A stretch of 8,235 bases of DNA from contig DLND01000114.1 of assembly GCA_002476905.1 (NCBI GenBank), forward strand, positions 1-8,235. Reading direction: 5' to 3'. Shown here one piece after another: positions 5,617 to 8,235 of this stretch; position 1 is the stretch's first letter; each line of letters opens with the position of its first letter. The position numbers and the translations under genes are program-made. This stretch comes from Flavobacteriales bacterium UBA7519 (GTDB lineage Bacteria; Bacteroidota; Bacteroidia; Flavobacteriales; Weeksellaceae). The notes beneath the pieces were generated by a model. It saw only the letters and a list, made by a program, of their open reading frames with translations. It did no database searches and was not told where the DNA came from.

Positions 5617-6306
5617 TTAGTTTCCTTGTTTAGCGTCTTCTATCATTTTCTCGTTTGCAGTAATTGCAAATTCTACTCTTCTGTTTTTAGCTCTTCCTGC
5701 ATCTGTATCATTGGATGCAATCGGGCTAGACTTTCCAAGACCTTCCGTAAACATTCTAGAAGCTGAAATCCCTTTTGCTACAAGATAGTTTTTAACTGCT
5801 TCAGCTCTTTGAGAAGAGATTCTCAGGTTTACCGCATCACTACCAATACTATCAGTGTGACCATAAATATTGATATTAGTGTCTGGATTATTTTTCAGAA
5901 CTGTTACCAATTTATCTAAATTAGTTTTAGCTACTGTAGTAAGATTAGCAGAATTAAAATCAAAATTTACAGTATTTTCGTTTAGAGTAACTTTAATACC
6001 TTCACCTACTCTTTCTACTTCAGCTCCTGGTAGAACTTCTTTGATTTCTTTAGCCTGCTTATCCATTTTGTCACCAATCACACCGCCGGCAACCCCACCG
6101 ACAACACCTCCTAGGACTGCTCCAAGTGGCGCGTTTCCTCCTTTACCAATATTGTTTCCAAGAATACCACCAATTACAGCACCTGCTGCGGTACCGATAG
6201 CAGCACCCTTCTGAGTATTGTTAGCATTCTGGACTGATTCACAACTTGTTAGCAATAGTGAACCAGCGATAAAATATGCTGCTATGTTTAGTTTATTTAT
6301 TTTCAT
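5617..6306 (-). CDS. YiaD-type lipoprotein: glycine zipper plus OmpA peptidoglycan-binding domain
   Basis: A 229-residue envelope lipoprotein. The signal peptide ends in a lipobox, LLLTSC, with C22 as the lipidated residue. Residues 34-79 form a glycine-zipper region with repeated GxxxG spacing (AAGAVIGGILGNNIG and a second block at 61-78), expected to insert into or lie against a membrane. Residues about 105-216 are an OmpA C-terminal domain: VNFDFNSANL (113-122), IYGHTDSIGSDAVN (147-160), ISSQRAEAV (163-171) and AKNRRVEF (206-213). D152 and R167 are at the positions that bind diaminopimelate in OmpA. Architecture and length match E. coli YiaD. The protein probably tethers outer membrane to peptidoglycan. 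It starts 14 nt after the lipocalin-like gene and ends at its own terminator, so the two form a bicistron. Confidence 0.92.
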   Translation of the reverse strand: MKINKLNIAAYFIAGSLLLTSCESVQNANNTQKGAAIGTAAGAVIGGILGNNIGKGGNAPLGAVLGGVVGGVAGGVIGDKMDKQAKEIKEVLPGAEVERVGEGIKVTLNENTVNFDFNSANLTTVAKTNLDKLVTVLKNNPDTNINIYGHTDSIGSDAVNLRISSQRAEAVKNYLVAKGISASRMFTEGLGKSSPIASNDTDAGRAKNRRVEFAITANEKMIEDAKQGN

Positions 6307-6320
6307 TTTAAAAGTGTTTA

Positions 6321-6818
6321 TTATTTACCTTTTCTTACAAAATTATATCGTACATCCATCGCTTTTCCATCTGCTGTAAGAGATTGTACCAAAGTAAACG
6401 TATCTGCAGTTGGATTTTCTAGCATTAGCTTGTAACCAGACAAAACACGTTTCGCTTTTTCTCCATCTCCCACTTTTTTTATAGTAACTACACTGTTTTT
6501 ATCTACACTGAAAGTAATTGCCTGAATTTTGGAAGGACAACCGTTTTCTCCATGTAGCGTATAAGTTCCCGTGTAATTATTCGGAATGAGGGTCCAAGAA
6601 CTGCCTACAAAGCAATTAATACTTGCACCTTCATCGAACGGTTTTATGGAATAATTTCTATCAAAATCGATATTGGAAATATCCCACTGACCTTTTAGTT
6701 TCATTACATCTGCACGAAGCGCCTGTGCTTCACCAGCGCTCACTCCAGTTTTCTTGGATGAGCAGGAAGTAGCTACTAAAGCTGTACCTAACATTCCTAA
6801 AAAAATTAATTTTCTCAT
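6321..6818 (-). CDS. Lipocalin-like family lipoprotein
   Basis: A 165-residue exported lipoprotein with a signal peptide ending in LVATSC (lipidated C19). The mature part starts with a short Ser/Lys-rich linker. A lipocalin-type GxW signature follows in LKGQWDISNI (41-50), and then alternating beta strands including INCFVGSSWTLIPNN (67-81) and GTYTL (84-88). Cysteines C69 and C94 could form a disulfide in the envelope. The overall pattern, with a C...GSxW block after the GxW strand, is typical of small lipocalin-like lipoproteins common in flavobacteria, whose ligands are mostly unknown. The gene is 14 nt upstream of the OmpA-family lipoprotein, so they are probably co-expressed and both envelope-located. 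The leader holds an imperfect -7 box, TATCCTTTG (6867-6859), with an extra base and no -33 partner. Confidence 0.8.
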   Translation of the reverse strand: MRKLIFLGMLGTALVATSCSSKKTGVSAGEAQALRADVMKLKGQWDISNIDFDRNYSIKPFDEGASINCFVGSSWTLIPNNYTGTYTLHGENGCPSKIQAITFSVDKNSVVTIKKVGDGEKAKRVLSGYKLMLENPTADTFTLVQSLTADGKAMDVRYNFVRKGK

Positions 6819-6872
6819 AGTTTTATATTTACTGCTAAATTATTATTAAAAATTATGCCAAAGGATAAAAAC

Positions 6873-6904
6873 AAAAAAAATCTGAGGATGTCTCAGATTT
6901 TTTT
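6873..6904 (-). terminator. Intrinsic terminator after the subtilase gene, possibly bidirectional
   Basis: A 9-bp stem (6878-6886 with 6892-6900) closes a 5-nt loop. It carries an A tract on the left (6873-6880) and a T tract on the right (6898-6904), so each strand reads into a T run. On the minus strand it follows the subtilase stop at 6946. No plus-strand gene ends here, so only the minus-strand role has a client. Confidence 0.88.
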
Positions 6905-6945
6905 GACTATGCTAATCGTGTTAAAATATTGTTTTGTCTAAAGCC

Positions 6946-8235
6946 TTATTTAGCTTTTGCTTTTCTTACAGGTTTTTTATTGGACTTTTTAGGCACTTCA
7001 ACTTTATAAAAATTCTTATAAGCATATTCTGCTGCTTTGGCAACATCAATTACGCCTGCAGATCTGGAAAGATTCTCGAATCCGTTATTTGTACTCGCAT
7101 TGGATGTCTTTACTAATGACTCGATAATCTGTTCTGGTTTCAGATTTGGCATGTAAGCCAATAAAACCGCAGCTGCACCAGCAACTACTGGTGATGCCAT
7201 AGAAGTTCCTTGTAAATATTCATATTTTCCGTCTGGGACCGTAGAATAGATTTCCGAGCCCGGTGCAAAAACATCTACCATTTTCTTGTTATAGTTTGAA
7301 AAGCTTGATTTCAAAGCGTTGGGATCATTAGTATTAGACCCTACAACTATCATATTATTGACAAAAGGTTTTTCATCAGTAGTTGATTTGTAGTTGGTAG
7401 GAAAATACTGGTGTTCAGCAATATCCTCATTTTCATTACCGGCAGCTTTTACCAAAAGTACGCCTTTGCTTTCCGCATATTTGAAGGCATCCCACACCAC
7501 ATTTTTACCTGGAGAAACAGGCTTTCCAAAACTCATGTTAAGGATTTTCGCACCATTGTCCACAGCATATCGGATTGCATTTGCAACATCTTTATCTCTC
7601 TCATCACCATCTGGAACAGCTCTAACCGTCATGATTTTTGCAACTCTGGAAGCCACTCCATATTGGGGCTCAGAACCATTAGGCAATCCGGCAATAATTC
7701 CCGCAACGTGTGTTCCGTGCTTTGCGTCTGGACCTTCATAATGATTATTTCCGTAATTTTTTTCAGAATAATCATCATAATTATCGCCCACGATTTCTTT
7801 TCTTGGATCGAAGTCCAGATTGTAGCCTTTCTCAGCTTGAGGGGTGTAGTAATCCAGCGCTTCCTTCATCTGTGCGTCCATGTAAGTTTTTACTTCCGCA
7901 GCAGACTTTCCTGCAACCTGAGGATCATTAGACACCTGAGCTAGAACCTGCATCGCCATAGCTTCTTGCTGAGTAGATGGTTTGATGGTTGCCAGATTTT
8001 CTTTTGTCAAAGTTTTATTACCCAACAATTTCACCATATCCGGGATGGCATTCTTAATCATCGTGTAAAGCTGCACATTCTGTTTTGCTTCCTGACTTTT
8101 TTTGGTGAAGATTTCTTTGGATTTCATATACATTGCAAACTCCTCCGGCATCTTAGCTTGATTTTCCTTGTTTTTTGCAGAGTCAGATCCTTCGAAAACA
8201 GACTGGTACTTTTTTACCACCTTGTATTCAGCCAT
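6946..8235 (-). CDS. S8 family subtilisin-like peptidase, C-terminal part (N-terminus outside window)
   Basis: At least 429 residues of a serine protease. The catalytic His is in HGTHVAGI (H173), the oxyanion-hole Asn in KAAGNEN (N267) and the nucleophile in GTSMASPVVAG (S345). The catalytic Asp motif (usually V-x-D-S/T-G) is not in the visible part, and the window edge falls exactly on a Met codon, so that Met is most likely internal and the gene continues to the right. Residues 1-165 before the His are Lys/Glu/Gln-rich, likely helical, and far longer than the usual Asp-His spacing, suggesting an inserted domain. The C-terminus ends in a short Lys-rich tail (416-429) with no recognisable type IX sorting domain. 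A terminator follows 42 nt after the stop. The signal peptide and cellular location cannot be judged. Confidence 0.9.
   Translation of the reverse strand: MAEYKVVKKYQSVFEGSDSAKNKENQAKMPEEFAMYMKSKEIFTKKSQEAKQNVQLYTMIKNAIPDMVKLLGNKTLTKENLATIKPSTQQEAMAMQVLAQVSNDPQVAGKSAAEVKTYMDAQMKEALDYYTPQAEKGYNLDFDPRKEIVGDNYDDYSEKNYGNNHYEGPDAKHGTHVAGIIAGLPNGSEPQYGVASRVAKIMTVRAVPDGDERDKDVANAIRYAVDNGAKILNMSFGKPVSPGKNVVWDAFKYAESKGVLLVKAAGNENEDIAEHQYFPTNYKSTTDEKPFVNNMIVVGSNTNDPNALKSSFSNYNKKMVDVFAPGSEIYSTVPDGKYEYLQGTSMASPVVAGAAAVLLAYMPNLKPEQIIESLVKTSNASTNNGFENLSRSAGVIDVAKAAEYAYKNFYKVEVPKKSNKKPVRKAKAK

Noticed and set aside
5870..6214. Plus-strand reading frame rich in Pro, Ala and Ile
   Set aside because: It is the antisense of the glycine-zipper region: Gly and Ala codons read backwards as Pro and Ala. 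It has no promoter or homology.
6859..6867. Promoter TATCCTTTG for the lipocalin-like gene
   Set aside because: It has three bases instead of two between TA and TTTG, and no TTG at the correct distance upstream. Mentioned only in the gene entry.
7411..7944. Plus-strand reading frame of 177 codons opposite the subtilase
   Set aside because: Antisense to conserved catalytic motifs of a real gene, with low-complexity Ile/His/Phe composition. Treated as a shadow frame.
8233..8235. Met codon at the window edge as the true start of the subtilase
   Set aside because: Starting here would leave a protease without signal peptide or catalytic Asp. The coincidence with the edge is explained by truncation.

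Overview
The window is AT-rich and every recognisable gene lies on the minus strand, so transcription runs from high to low coordinates. Two intergenic sites match the Bacteroidota sigma-factor consensus (TTTG, 19-20 nt, TAnnTTTG). Proteins, short operons and A/T-rich leaders look like a flavobacterium, most likely in or near Chryseobacterium (Weeksellaceae). The genus is inferred from sequence feel, not from a search.

In transcription order: (1) 8235-6946, the C-terminal part of an S8 subtilase with an unusually long segment before the catalytic His, closed by an intrinsic terminator at 6873-6904. (2) 6818-5617, two lipoproteins 14 nt apart: a lipocalin-like protein and a YiaD-type glycine-zipper/OmpA protein. 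They end at a terminator (5562-5589). (3) 5527-1764, a four-gene cassette: UbiA-family phosphoribosyltransferase, DprE1-like FAD oxidase, DprE2-like short-chain dehydrogenase and HAD-IB phosphatase. It starts from a near-perfect promoter whose -33 box lies inside the preceding terminator hairpin. (4) 1712-540, a class V cysteine desulfurase, then 473-156, thioredoxin (trxA), which ends at a strong intrinsic terminator (102-133). (5) 21-1, the 5' end of a tRNA gene (probably tRNA-Asp) with its own promoter at 63-93.

The main point of interest is the cassette. Its gene content matches the mycobacterial route to decaprenylphosphoryl-D-arabinose: phosphoribosyl transfer from PRPP to polyprenyl phosphate (UbiA, Rv3806c-like), removal of the 5-phosphate (here a candidate HAD-IB phosphatase), and 2'-epimerisation by DprE1 and DprE2. 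This predicts that the organism makes a polyprenyl-phosphate-linked D-arabinofuranose donor. No arabinosyltransferase is present in the window, so the acceptor is unknown. The DprE1 homologue has Ala where the mycobacterial enzyme has the benzothiazinone-reactive Cys387. The oxidase-SDR gap holds three copies of a degenerate repeat, and a 15-codon ORF abuts the oxidase start codon.
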